NCBI GenBank assembly: GCA_027625915.1
Contig: JANTQA010000047.1
Coordinates: 1,178,001 to 1,242,000 of the forward strand
Length of the DNA: 64,000 nt
From: Anaeramoeba flamelloides
Lineage: Eukaryota > Metamonada > Anaeramoebidae
Direction of reading: 5' to 3'
The position numbers and the translations under genes are program-made. The notes under the pieces are model-generated. The model ran no database searches. It was not told the DNA's origin and saw only the letters and a list, made by a program, of their open reading frames with translations. Every line of letters starts with the position of its first letter. Position 1 is the first letter of the stretch. Positions 11,868 through 21,932 of the stretch are shown piece after piece.

Positions 11868-11942
11868 CACTTGATGGGAATCGAACCTACTCAGGGTTCT
11901 TATTACGACAACCCAAAGCTATCACTGCTAGGAAATTTAAAA
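11868..11942 (-). ncRNA. tRNA-like sequence with polymerase III A- and B-box motifs
   Basis: On the minus strand a perfect B-box match (GGTTCGATTCC, about 11877-11887) follows, at tRNA-like spacing, an A-box-like segment (TAGCAGTGATAGC, about 11921-11933). A GGGTT/AACCC pair sits where an anticodon stem would be, but its loop is 11 bases, and the acceptor stem does not pair (3' side CAAGTGC). This is better explained as a tRNA-derived SINE head or decayed tRNA than as a working tRNA gene. Confidence 0.4.
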
Positions 11943-12124
11943 TTGACCTTACCGCCTACATCAAAGAGTACAAACTCTAGAGAGATTTAAGAAATCAAAA
12001 TAGTATTAAATTTAGAATGTAAATCTAAATAAATCAAAGAATGATCAAATTCTCTTTTCTATTTGCTTATTTATATGGCCCACATTTTCCTATTCATTGC
12101 AAAAAAGATTACTTTTTTATTTTA

Positions 12125-13400
12125 TACTAGATAAACTCAAACCATTAGTAGTACGTGTTCAAATGATTGCAGATGGCTTAATATTAATTATGAAAGGATC
12201 AATAATAGAAATAAATTATCAAGGTGGAAAAATATATATAAAATCATTAGTAATTTTATAATGGATCCTAAAAATAAAAAATTCAAAAACACAACAAATC
12301 CCAAAGAAATTTTATACCTAGGTATTTGTCTTGATAAACAGACTCACTTAAAGTTCAACCTTGTAAAGGTTGAATCTAATTTTAAAAAATTAATCAATAT
12401 TTTACAAAAAAAAGGAATATTACTAATGGATTTAAAAATTCTCTTTTTAAAAGCTGTTTTACATAGCCAATTATTATATGGATTAGAAATATTTGAATCA
12501 ACACTAAAAAGATTTTAAAGATATTGATACTTGGATAAATAAAAAAATTACAAATTTTCTATTAATAAATCAACATTCTCCAAGACTTATTTACAAAACA
12601 GAAGCTAAAATTGATTCAGCTCGAATAAAAATTTATAAAAGAAGATTTAAACTTGTTTAAAAAGTAAAAATATTAGATTTTAAGGAAATTGTTAATAAGA
12701 TTTATTTCAGAGAGAAAAAAATTTGAAAATATCAACTGGAAATCAAAAAATTTAAAAAAATTAAAATTTGAACTTGAGAAATATCGAATTAATCAACTAT
12801 TAATTAGCCCAAGTTGGAAAGTTCAACAATATTCAAAAGTATTTAAAGATAATTTCTATTCAGAATAATATTAATAAACATCATGAGGTAGAGTTCCGCA
12901 GAGTGCCCAAGAGTGCCTATGTTTTTTTTTAATTTTAGAAATAAAAGGAAAATTTCATAAATTTTCATTTTATTTCTAAAACTAAAAGAAACCTAACGGC
13001 GGTTTTTTTTAAATTTAAAAAATGAAAAGAAAATTTCTTAAATTTTTCTTTTATTTCTAAAATTAAAAAAAACCTATTGACACTTTTCTTGAATTTTCTG
13101 TTTATTTTGAAAATCAATATATTTTCAGGATAAAACAGAAAAATCCCAAGACAAACCCAAGAAAATCTAACAGCGCTTTCCAATAAAAAATTCAAAAGAA
13201 TAGAGTAAAATCTATTGGTTTTACTCTATTCTTTTAAATTTTGGAAAACATAACAATAGTTTTTTTTTGATTGAAGAATTAAAAGGAAAAATTTTTTAAA
13301 TTTTCTTTTTATTTCTTTTAGAAAAAAAAAAAATAACAGCAAATAAGAGGAATTAATAACTCCTCCGTTAAAGAATAAAAATAAAAAAAAAAAAAAAAAA
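12125..13400 (+). mobile_element. LINE copy B: 3' portion, broken by hairpin insertions
   Basis: Same family as copy A: a degraded ADDL region near 12165, ILYLGICLDKQTHLKFNL (about 12315-12362), AVLHSQLLYGLEIF (about 12452-12493), and DTWINKKI after a frameshift. The match to copy A continues to about 12865, then a tandem array of hairpins intervenes. The family's 3' end (AGAGGAATTAATAACTCCTCC followed by an A-rich tail) reappears at about 13345-13400. The whole element is non-functional. Confidence 0.75.
12888..13345. repeat. Tandem array of about five hairpins inside LINE copy B
   Basis: Successive inverted repeats centred near 12950, 13040, 13125, 13222 and 13300. Most have the form GGTTTTTTT...AAATAAAAGGAAAATT, loop, mirror image, AAAAACC. 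They are separated by CCTAACGGC-like tags, and the array is preceded by AGAGTTCCGCAGAGTGCC. The one at 13196-13250 has a near-perfect 22-bp stem (AAAAGAATAGAGTAAAA and complement). The same hairpins, tags and AGAGTGCC motif recur at 61150-61400 in the opposite orientation. Confidence 0.65.
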
Positions 13401-14417
13401 AAGATTACTTTTTTCGAAGTCAATATAAATGAACAAACATTGATCAAATCAAAATCTTTTAATTAATAAAGACTACATTCAAAGGTTCACTGCACAAATT
13501 GTTTCCCATTTTCTTCCATAACATTTAAATTTTTATTTTTAAAAAAATGTTATCTTAGCAATGTATTAGCATACATTTTTTGAATTTTACATGATTATAT
13601 ATACTCTATCAAATTTTTTACAATACTCAAAAACTTTTTTAAATTTTTTTCTTATTGTTCTATCTTTAATTAAAATTTTACACAAGATTTCAAATTACAA
13701 TTTGAAAAAATTTCATCTATTTTCTGTTGGCTTCAGAGATTTGGTCAAGTTTTATAAAAAGTAATCACTTTAACTGTATCAGTTTAAGAGAATAAGCCCC
13801 TTATTAAAAAATTTCAAAAAATATTCATTTTACTTTGTTTTGAAGTGTAACTTGAAAATGAATAAAACATAAAACTGATTAGATGGAAATTTAATCTTTT
13901 TGAAATTTAAATAAAACTAAATATCCAAAAAACAAAAAATACAGTAAGTTCAATAACTAAGTCAACTATAATGTTTTTTTCAAAAAAAAATAAATGATGT
14001 TTTCTCAAATATCGAGAACTTGGATCTTTTTTTAAGTTTTTAATTTAAATTATAATAAAAAAATAACAAGTTTTCCAAATTTTTTTTTGATCTTTTTTTA
14101 TTGTACTTGAAATTATTCTATCTCTCTCTCTCTCTCTCATTTATGAAGATTAAATAATGGTTATAATCTTTAACAATTTATAAAGGAAAATTTTCTTTTT
14201 TCTATTTTTAATTAAATGATTTGATTATATGGATTATCTAATTTATTGGTTATTATTTTTTTTGAAATTAAATGGAGAAAAGATGGCAAAATAACCAAAA
14301 TTTAAGACTTAATTATATTGGTTTGAAGAAAGTAAAGTTTGGAGGATAAATGTTTCATTTTGAATTCATTTGTTTGTAAAATTTTTTTTTTTTGAAAACA
14401 AATAAATGAAATTTGAG
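13401..14417. other. AT-rich region without supported genes
   Basis: No reading frame with protein-like composition on either strand. Contains a (TC)n microsatellite at about 14121-14138. Confidence 0.4.
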
Positions 14418-14725
14418 TCTACACATTGAGTAGAGTTTATGTTTATAAATTAGAGGCTTCAAAGTCGGTATCCCAGATCAGTGTTTTTAGTTGTTGTCTG
14501 TAGTTTTTTTTTTTTTTTTTTTTTCGGAATTGGTTAGATTCATTTTGCAAGAAAATTTTTCAAAACTTTAAAAGAAAATTTAAGGAGCTTGAAAAAAAGT
14601 TTAAAACCTGTTGAAAGAAAATTTAAAATACAGTTAAAAACAAGTATAAAATAAAGTTTCAAGAAATTTTTAAATAAAGTTTAAAGAAAGTTTAAAACAA
14701 TATTAAAAAGGTTTAAGGGAATGTA
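14418..14725. repeat. Right arm of the widely spaced inverted repeat
   Basis: Inverted match to 11490-11825. It begins with TCTACACATTGAGTAGAG, passes through TTCAAAGTCGGTATCCC and the mirror of TTTTCTTGCAAAATG, and ends in degenerate GTTTAAAG-type units. The match is imperfect, indicating an old element. Confidence 0.65.
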
Positions 14726-15515
14726 AAAGTTATTTTTTTTTTTTCCCCATTGGTAATAGAACACTTTTTTAACCTTGGCTTAAATTGAACTTGAGAAGAA
14801 AACATCTTTATAAAATTGAGAGAAATGAATTCTTATTTTCTAAAAGAATTATTATTCCCTATTAATTTTCAGTAAAAAGATCCTGATCCCTTTTAGTTTG
14901 AATTTGTGACTTGAGAAATAATAAGACAAAATTGCAAAAAATCTTTTCATTTTTAGGAAATCCCGATTTCTACTAATTTCTGATGATTCGTAAGAACCAA
15001 TAACCCTTGAGAATTTAATCTTATTTTGTAAGACAGTACAAATAAATCAAATATTTAATCGCTGAAGATACAGAAAAAAATGATCTTTTGTTTTGTTTTC
15101 AATTAATTTATTAATGGGCTAGGTACATTTTAGCAATTTTGTGTGAGTTCAGTTTGTTCAATTTCGAATCATTAAAATCATTTATTTGGAAAATCTTTGA
15201 AAAAAAAATTATTTGCTTCTATTGAAGAATTTTGCAAAATCAATTTTAATTTCAATTTTCATTTAATGTATCTAATTTAGATTTGGTTCTAATAAAATAA
15301 AATCGGTTTTTTTAAATTCTTCTTGAGAAATAAAGATTTATTGGAAGGGGTTGTTTGAGTTTTCAAAATATTAAAGTTTCAAGAAAATGGTTAAAACCAA
15401 AAATAATTCTGAATATTCGATGCTCTTTCCCCTCCAGATTTTCTTTTTCTTTTTGTTGAAATTTTTGAAGTTGAGTTTTTTTATTTTGATAAAACAATCC
15501 TTTTAAACCATTTTC
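14726..15515. other. AT-rich region without supported genes
   Basis: No coding frame, RNA gene or clear repeat was found. The sequence is unremarkable AT-rich spacer. Confidence 0.35.
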
Positions 15516-16031
15516 CAGTCAAAGGGACCCGGTTGTATTGGCTAAACTACACATATTTAAGGGGTTTGGAAGGGTATTTGAAGAAAAAATTCAATTTTGA
15601 AATTTCTAAACAGAAATCATTTTTTCTCATTTTGTTTTTTTTTTATTTTGCTTTATTTTTTATCTACGTGTCATTACTTTTCAATTTTTTTTTTTATTGC
15701 AAGATTGATAGTTACAAAGTAAAAATGTGTTAACCTAAGGTTATTGGAAAAGTGCAAATGATTTTAGAAAAATCATATTGGTTTCTATTGTAATTTTCTT
15801 TGATCTTCAATTGAAGATTAAAATGAACATTGTTGCTTTTTTGAATAGGGCCGACTAAAGAATTTTAGTTTTTTGATTTTCAAGATAATATATAGGTTGG
15901 TTAAGTTTGATTCATACAGATATCAACTATTCTCTAAGTTATATTATTCTACATATTTCTTATTTGTTCTTCAAAGGTCAATTATAACAAATAATAGATA
16001 TTTGTGAAATTTTTTTGGTCCACTTTGACTG
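15516..16031. mobile_element. MITE M1, 516 bp, with CAGTCAAAG terminal inverted repeats
   Basis: The left end CAGTCAAAGGGACC and the right end (GGTCCACTTTGACTG) are inverted repeats of each other. The internal sequence is shared with 19063-19741: AAACTACACATATTTAAGG, TTGCAAGATTGATAGT, AAAATGAACATTGTTG and a TCAAAGGTCAATTATA block near the right end. There is no coding capacity beyond chance frames. Non-autonomous DNA transposon; the family is not determined. Confidence 0.7.
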
Positions 16032-16648
16032 AAACAAGGTTTACTTTAAACTTTGAAGTATTATTATTTGTTTTGGTTTGGTTTGATAAAAAAAATTTAT
16101 AAAAAGAATTTTGAAAACTCAAATTTGTAAAAAAAAAAGGTTTCATCAAAAAAATAATAAATGGTAATGGAGTGAAAAATCCAAGATAACTTAGTGTTTC
16201 TGATCCTCCAAATTATGAAAATAAAGAGGAAATAAATCGTCAAACACATACTTTGTTAAATTTTTTTTTTTAATTCTTGATTTCAACAAGTTTATTTGGA
16301 AAGAAGATCTTTCTTGTTTGTTTCTAAAAAAGAAAAGATTTAGTTAAAATAACACACCTTCTCATACCAGTTTTATTGATTTTATCTTGGATTATTTTCA
16401 TTGTTTGATCAGATCATATTTCACTATTGAAAATAAAATTTAAATTAACTAAAAAATAAATCAAAAAAAAAAATGTTCCTAAAATTGAAAATTTAATGAT
16501 TCCACTTTTGTTTAAATTGGTTCTTTTCATAAATAGGTAAAAAAAAGTATTTTGATTTCAAAGTATCGAGATCTCGTGGCACTTAAAAAATCATTTTTTC
16601 AGTAATGTTCTCACAATTGGAATTTTTAGAAATGGTAAAATGTACTTA
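16032..16648. other. AT-rich region between two elements
   Basis: I see no gene or repeat that can be supported. Confidence 0.3.
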
Positions 16649-17128
16649 CTTCCTTAAGGGATTAGCATCTACCATAGAGAAGTCCAAAATTAAAGTATGT
16701 TGTAATTGAAGCTAAATTATATTAGTGAGATAGAGTCCGTTAGGCTCTAAACAATCCTTTAAAATTTTCAATAAAATTTGATCATCAGCAATGAAAAAAG
16801 GTACTTTTATTAGTAAAAAAACAAAATTTTTTAAAAAACTAATCTGCATTTCGTGACAAATTTTAAAGATGAATTATCAATATGAAAACTTTATGATTAA
16901 AAAATATGTTTCTTAAATTTGTCGCGAAATGCAGATTAGTTTTTTAAAAAATTTTGTTTTTTTACTAATAAAAGTACCTTTTTTCATTGCTGATGATCAA
17001 ATTTTATTGAAAATTTTAAAGGATTGTTTAGAGCCAAACGGACTCTAGCTCACTAATATAATTTAGCTTCAATTACAACATACTTTAATTTCAGAGAAAT
17101 AATGGTGACAATAATCCCTTAAAAGAAG
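16649..17128. mobile_element. Foldback element F1, arms of about 215 bp
   Basis: Nearly perfect palindrome: 16690-16858 and 16918-17095 are reverse complements (for example AACTAATCTGCATTTCG and its complement), around a loop of about 60 bases. The ends are CTTCCTTAAGGGATT and its mirror AATCCCTTAAAAGAAG. The same terminal sequence (…TCTACCATAGAGAAGTC…AAAGTATGTTGTAATTG) also marks both ends of a larger element in the RhoGEF intron (58465-60115), so F1 is a short relative of that element. Very high arm similarity suggests a recent origin or gene conversion. Confidence 0.75.
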
Positions 17129-17177
17129 TTTAAACAAAAAAAAAAAATAACCTTTAAAAAATTAGAATAGGTTAATT

Positions 17178-17248
17178 CTTCACAATTTGAATGGAACAGT
17201 TGTAAAATTTCCCATTTACAGCCATTCCATTCGACTTGTGAAGCTTTT
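17178..17248. repeat. Short hairpin made of F2 terminal sequence
   Basis: CTTCACAATTTGAATGGAAC and, 20 bases on, the mirror GTTCCATTCGACTTGTGAAG form a hairpin. Its right half is the left terminus of foldback F2, so this is a degenerate extra terminus lying head to head with F2. Confidence 0.55.
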
Positions 17249-18292
17249 TTCTTTCCTTTAAGCAAACCTGAAATTTTAGCCATCCTTTAAAGACCTTTTA
17301 AAGACCTTTTAAAGACCTTTTAAAGACCTTTTAAACTTTTTGCATTTTCTTTAAAAGATCTTTTAAAGATCTTTAAAAGATCTTTTAAACTCTCTTAATT
17401 TTTTTAAAATATTTTCAAAACAAACTAAAACCACAAATAATCACTAACAAAAAACACCAAAATTAGTTTGAAAAAATTACTACCTCTTTCACTCTGGCTC
17501 TACCTAAGACTAGATCTTACACATTGTTATTCACAAGCTCTACTCAATTAAACAATACTCTACTCTATTTACCATATAGCCAACTCTTAAAGTTGATAAT
17601 TTGTTCCTAAAATTGCTTTTAAAAACAAATGAAAATTGTAATCAAAAATATGTTTTTCAATACAATTTTCCAATCAATAACTTCATGGAAAGATCGATCA
17701 AATCTCCGCCAAAAGTTCTCAAACTCCTATTTAAATTGAAATTGGACAAGAAGAAAATTATCTCCCAAACAGTTGAATATCAAATTTTTAACTTTACCAG
17801 AATAGAGAGTTTATTCAAAAACGAGAACTACTCGACACAGATTTGATCGATCTTTCCATGAAGTTATTGATTGGAAAATTGTATTGAAAAACATATTTTT
17901 GATTACAATTTTCATTTGTTTTTAAAAGCAATTTTAGGAACAAATTATCAACTTTAAGAGTTGGCTATATGGTAAATAGAGTAGAGTATTGTTTAATTGA
18001 GTAGAGCTTGTGAATAACAATGTGTAAGATCTAGTCTTAGGTAGAGCCAGAGTAAAAGTGGTAGTAATTGTTTCAAACTAATTTTGGTGTTTTTTGTTAG
18101 TAGTTATTTGTGGTTTTTTTTGTTTGTTTTGAAAGAAGTTTTAAAAAAATTAAGAGAGTTTAAAAGATCTTTTAAAGAAAATGAAAAAAGTTTAAAAGGT
18201 CTTTAAAAGGTCTTTAAAGGAAAGCTAAAATGATCCTTAAAGCATGTTTAAAGGGTAATCCTTCACAAGTCGAATGGAACGGCTGTAAAACG
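17214..18292. mobile_element. Foldback element F2, arms of about 470 bp with internal short repeats
   Basis: Left arm 17214-17705 and right arm 17839-18292 are reverse complements over nearly their whole length, around a 133-base loop. The ends are TTTACAGCCATTCCATTCG and its mirror. Within each arm lie tandem units: five copies of an 11-mer AAAGACCTTTT at about 17286-17335, then TTAAAAGATC units. Long inverted repeats built partly from short tandem repeats are a hallmark of Drosophila FB-type foldback transposons. The 81-codon frame at 17601-17846 spans arm and loop and is probably not a gene. Confidence 0.8.
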
Positions 18293-18548
18293 TTTGGGTT
18301 TAAAAAAATAAACAGAACACATTTCCATTTTTTGTTATTTCACTTTAGTCCTCCTTAATCGAGTAAAAATGATACTTTAGAAATTACTTATACATCTTTT
18401 TTTGATTCCGTTTTTAATTATTAGTGTACCAAATCGCTCGAGAATTCTTTAAATATGAAGAATTTGCACATAAAATAAAATTTTTATTTTAGAAGGAAAT
18501 TAAAAACAAGTATTCGGGTTTCCGTTTTTGAAAAGAAAATTCTCAAAC

Positions 18549-18736
18549 CGTCTATACAAACCCCACCCCAGCAATCATTACTATCTTTGAATTGCGTTCC
18601 ACTATTGTCTTGGACACAGGTCCCATTATTACATCGAAAGTACGGATAACAATTTTCGTGTTTGTCTGGGCTACATGAACTACCAACTTGTCCAAACATT
18701 TCAAAATACCCACATTTTTTTTTAGCTTGTACTTGA
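18549..18736 (-). CDS. Isolated exon of a Cys-rich, probably secreted or extracellular protein
   Basis: The minus-strand frame reads KKKCGYFEMFGQVGSSCSP, then DKHENCYPYFRCNNGTCV, then a DCWGGVCIDG stretch: eight Cys in about 55 residues with the spacing of a small disulphide domain (EGF- or dickkopf-like). Both ends look spliced: the right-hand (5') end follows an AAAG acceptor after a pyrimidine-containing tract, and the 3' end is GAC-G before GTTTGAGA, the same GTTTG donor used by the RhoGEF introns. No neighbouring exon was recognised. Foldback F2 begins just downstream and may have destroyed the rest of the gene. The exon edges are inferred. Confidence 0.5.
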
Positions 18737-19062
18737 CTTTTAAAGGTTTTTTGATAGAAAAAAAAAAAAAACAAAGAAGATATGGAAAAGTAAAAAAAAA
18801 ATGGAAGGAAAGAAATTGGAGAAATAAAAAAAAAAATTCCTTTTTTGATCGTGTGGTTTCTTCCAAATAAAAAAATTAATGTGCCATTAATTATTCAACA
18901 AGTTTTGTTTCAAAGATAGCAAAAGGAATGGTAAAGCTTGCCTTACTTCATAAAAAAGAGAAAGAGAAGGAGTAAAATTATTTTGTGCATTTGAAAAAAA
19001 AAATGACAATACCTCCAAGATTCAGCAGTCCTAAAGAGGAACTCCAAAAGTAAACTATTTTT

Positions 19063-19741
19063 TAGTCAAAAGGGGCCCAGTTGTAATGTGTATAATACAT
19101 GTGTTTAAAGGGTTTGAATAGATATTAGAAGAAGAAAAATTTTCTTTTGGAAATTTTCTCATTTTTTTATCATTTTTTCACATTTTTGTTTTTTTTTTCG
19201 ATTTTTATAAAAACCTTATTCATTTGCAAAATTTTTTTTATTGCAAGATCAATAGTCTCAAGTAAAATGTGTTATTCGAAGGTTATTGAAACCATGTAAA
19301 GATTATTGTTGAGAAATCATATTGATTTCTCTTGTAATTCTATTCAATCTTTGATCTTGATATTTGTTTAATAAATGTGAAAAATTTTGACTTCATTTTC
19401 ATCTGCTTTTTCAAATAGAGACCACAAATACCAACACACTTCTTTTGGGGGCTTGATTTCTAAAAGAAAAGTATGAAAAATGAAGTGAAAAATGTTTCTT
19501 ATTTATTATTCAAATACCAGTAGAAATTCAAAATGAACATTGTTGTTTTTCTCAATATAGGGCACTAAGAATTTGAGTTTTTCAATTTTTAAGAAAATTT
19601 ATTGATTAATTAGTTTTCTTTCAGACATATATCAACAATTCTTTGGGATGTGTATTATACTGTTTATTTCTTATTTGTTCTTCAAAGGACAATTATATAA
19701 AATAATTGATATTTGAAAAAAACGTTGGGCCGCTTTGACTG
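19063..19741. mobile_element. MITE M2, second copy of the CAGTCAAAG element
   Basis: Same terminal repeats (TAGTCAAAAGGGGCCCA at left, TGGGCCGCTTTGACTG at right) and the same interior as the 516-bp copy at 15516-16031. The extra length is due to an insertion of about 165 bp at about 19352-19521, which is absent from the other copy. Confidence 0.7.
19352..19521. mobile_element. MITE with TACTGGTATTTG ends nested in M2
   Basis: The right end reads TTATTATTCAAATACCAGTA and the left end is a worn mirror of it (ATATTTGTTTAATAAATG). The second example, at 41932-42100, has both ends well preserved. The insertion site is empty in MITE M1, which gives the insertion order. Confidence 0.6.
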
Positions 19742-20440
19742 AAAAAGAGTTTATATTTATTAATGTACCTAAACCTTAATATAACATATTTTCACAGAAG
19801 CGGATCAGTTAATTAAAATAAAAAGTGTAATGTGTTTAAAAATTTCAGAATTTTTCTCATATTTTGGTTCAAGGATCTCTGAAGATTTACTCAATTTAGT
19901 TAATTATGTTCTGTGTAATGAATATAATTAAACCACTTACATAGGATTTATAAATCATTATTGAGCTAAATAAAATCAATTTTATTAAAAATGAGAATAA
20001 CACTAGTAAGATTACTAAAGCTATAATTGAAAAATTCCATAAAAGACCTTTTGAGATAATTCTTTTTTCAGTTTAAATAGAGAATATTCTTTTTTCTCAA
20101 AGTGGTTGTATGTTCATCATTTGGATTTCCTATTTCTATGAATTGGATCAAGTTAAAAAAAATATTTTTCTTTTTTTTGATGTACTATTATGGGAGAATA
20201 TTCGGACATAAAAACTGTATGTATAAAGAGTTAAGCATTATTTAAAAGTAGGTTTATCTTCAGACTTTAATATTAATGATTTTTAATTGTATAATAGATC
20301 TTACAAATTGAAAATATTAAAAAAAAGTATACAACATTTCATAAGTAAGAATAAATAAAATACCAAATATCAAGTGAGTGAAAAAATAAGTCACTAATGC
20401 TCATTTAGTCTTTATTAATAAGGTTTATTTATAATATAAT
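19742..20440. other. AT-rich region without supported genes
   Basis: No protein-like frame or repeat recognised on either strand. Confidence 0.3.
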
Positions 20441-21353
20441 CAACTTTCCAAACCTTCAAATTCTTGGGGCTATTCTGTTTATTACTATTACAAGGACTAC
20501 GATTTCTAAAAAGTCTCTATATTCGGGCAAAAAAGGTGTTTTTTGGGTTGAAACAATTTAAAAGGAGGTGAGAATGAATTTTTCGTTAATTCAACTTTGA
20601 GATATTTATTTAAATATATGATAGATAATAGTTTTGAAAATACTATTCATTTAATAAAACTTTCAGTTAGAAAAAAAAAAAAAAAAAAAGATACAATTGA
20701 GAAATAGTCCGTTACTTAGGTTTTTCAGAATTCAAAAGAATTGAACAACACAAGTGCAAAAAAAAGAATTCTGAATTTTGAGTTTTTTTACTAAATTTGT
20801 AATTTTTCCAAAAGCTATGATACTTTTCAGATGCACCCCGAACGGGAAAGGAAACTTGATAATAAAACCAAAGTTCCCCAACAGCAATAGATTTAATTTA
20901 ATAAAAGAATAAAAATGTTTGGAAAAGAAACATAAATTGAAAAATCTATAATAATTTTCGAAAAATCAAAACAAAAAAAAACCCCAAACATTTTTATTCT
21001 TTTATCAAATTGAATTTACTGCTATTAAGAGCCTTGAATCTATTACCGTGTTTTTTTCCCCGTTTGTGAGCATATGAAAAGTTTCATATTTTTTTGGGAC
21101 TGCCCCTCCTATGAAAAAAAACCTAACGATAATTTGGATTAAAGAATTAATTTAATTTATAAAAACAATCAAAAACTAAAGAATAATATCTTTGTTATTA
21201 TTCATAATAAGAATTCCTTATTTATCTTGTCATTGGTTAATGATTTGAGAAAATTATGTTTTTTTATTGAAATTTTGTATATAAAGTTTAGAAAATAGGG
21301 TTGTAAGAGTAAATTAATTTTCTCCCTTCAAAAAAAAAAAAAAAAAAAAAAAA
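20440..21353 (+). mobile_element. LINE copy D: C-terminal and 3' end remnant
   Basis: After a foldback insertion, FIFFWDCPSYE (about 21080-21110) is the His/Cys/Tyr motif near the LINE C-terminus. It is followed by LKNNIFVIIHNKNS and a tail resembling the last 45 residues of copy A. The 3' end AAGAGTAAATTAATTTTCTCCC plus a run of 23 A (about 21331-21353) matches the terminal hairpin and A tail of copies A and B. Upstream, NSTLRYLFKYMIDNS-like sequence (about 20590-20640) may be an earlier part. Heavily decayed. Confidence 0.55.
20836..21068. repeat. Foldback F3 inserted in LINE copy D
   Basis: About 85-base arms: GAACGGGAAAGGAAAC... at left and ...TTTTTCCCCGTTTG at right. They meet through AATAAAAATGTTTGG and its mirror around a loop of about 65 bases. 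The arms differ at several sites, so the element is old. Confidence 0.65.
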
Positions 21354-21932
21354 TTGTTTCATAGTTTTTGGAAATTTACAAAAATAGTTTATAAACTAAA
21401 AAAATATTGACTTCACTTTTTGCACTTGTGAAGTAATCAGTAATTTTACTTAATTGTTTTAAATTTTTGAAAAACTAACTAGAATAAATTTCAAACCAGA
21501 AATAAAAGAATTGATTAAGGGATCAATATACTCAACAATAGGCAAAATATTAAAATATATTATTGGTGATATTATTTACTTGACAATTTTGTCTATTAAA
21601 GATTTCAAAAAATTCTTAATAGACTTAGAAAAGAAACATTTTTATGTGAGATCAAATATTTTTTTTTCTATTTTTTCTGAGAAAAGAAAATTATTAAATT
21701 GATTTTATTTCTAAAATTATAAAAGATTTTTATTCTGTTTATAAATATTCTCATCATTAAAACGCCTTAAAAATTCTTTATTGTTTCTAAATATTAATTT
21801 AAAGATTTTTTTTTTTGGGGATAATAGTTTTGGTTAAACTGAAAAAAGTTTGAAAAAAAATATTGATTTACATTAAAATTTATTTTAATAAGAATTGTTT
21901 TAAACTTTACAATTTTATAAAAAAATTTAAGA
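21354..21932. other. AT-rich region, possible weak coding remnant
   Basis: A 63-codon frame at 21511-21702 has mildly protein-like composition (IGKILKYIIGDIIYLTILS) but no recognised domain or start context. It may be a LINE or unknown-repeat remnant. Nothing else is seen. Confidence 0.25.

Noticed and set aside
11777-11980. 67-codon plus-strand frame
   Set aside because: It overlaps the tRNA-like motif and the inverted-repeat arm; the composition follows from those and no homologue is recognised.
17601-17846. 81-codon frame in foldback F2
   Set aside because: It spans the arm-loop junction of a palindrome, starts inside the arm and has no domain; the arm part has an equally open mirror sequence.
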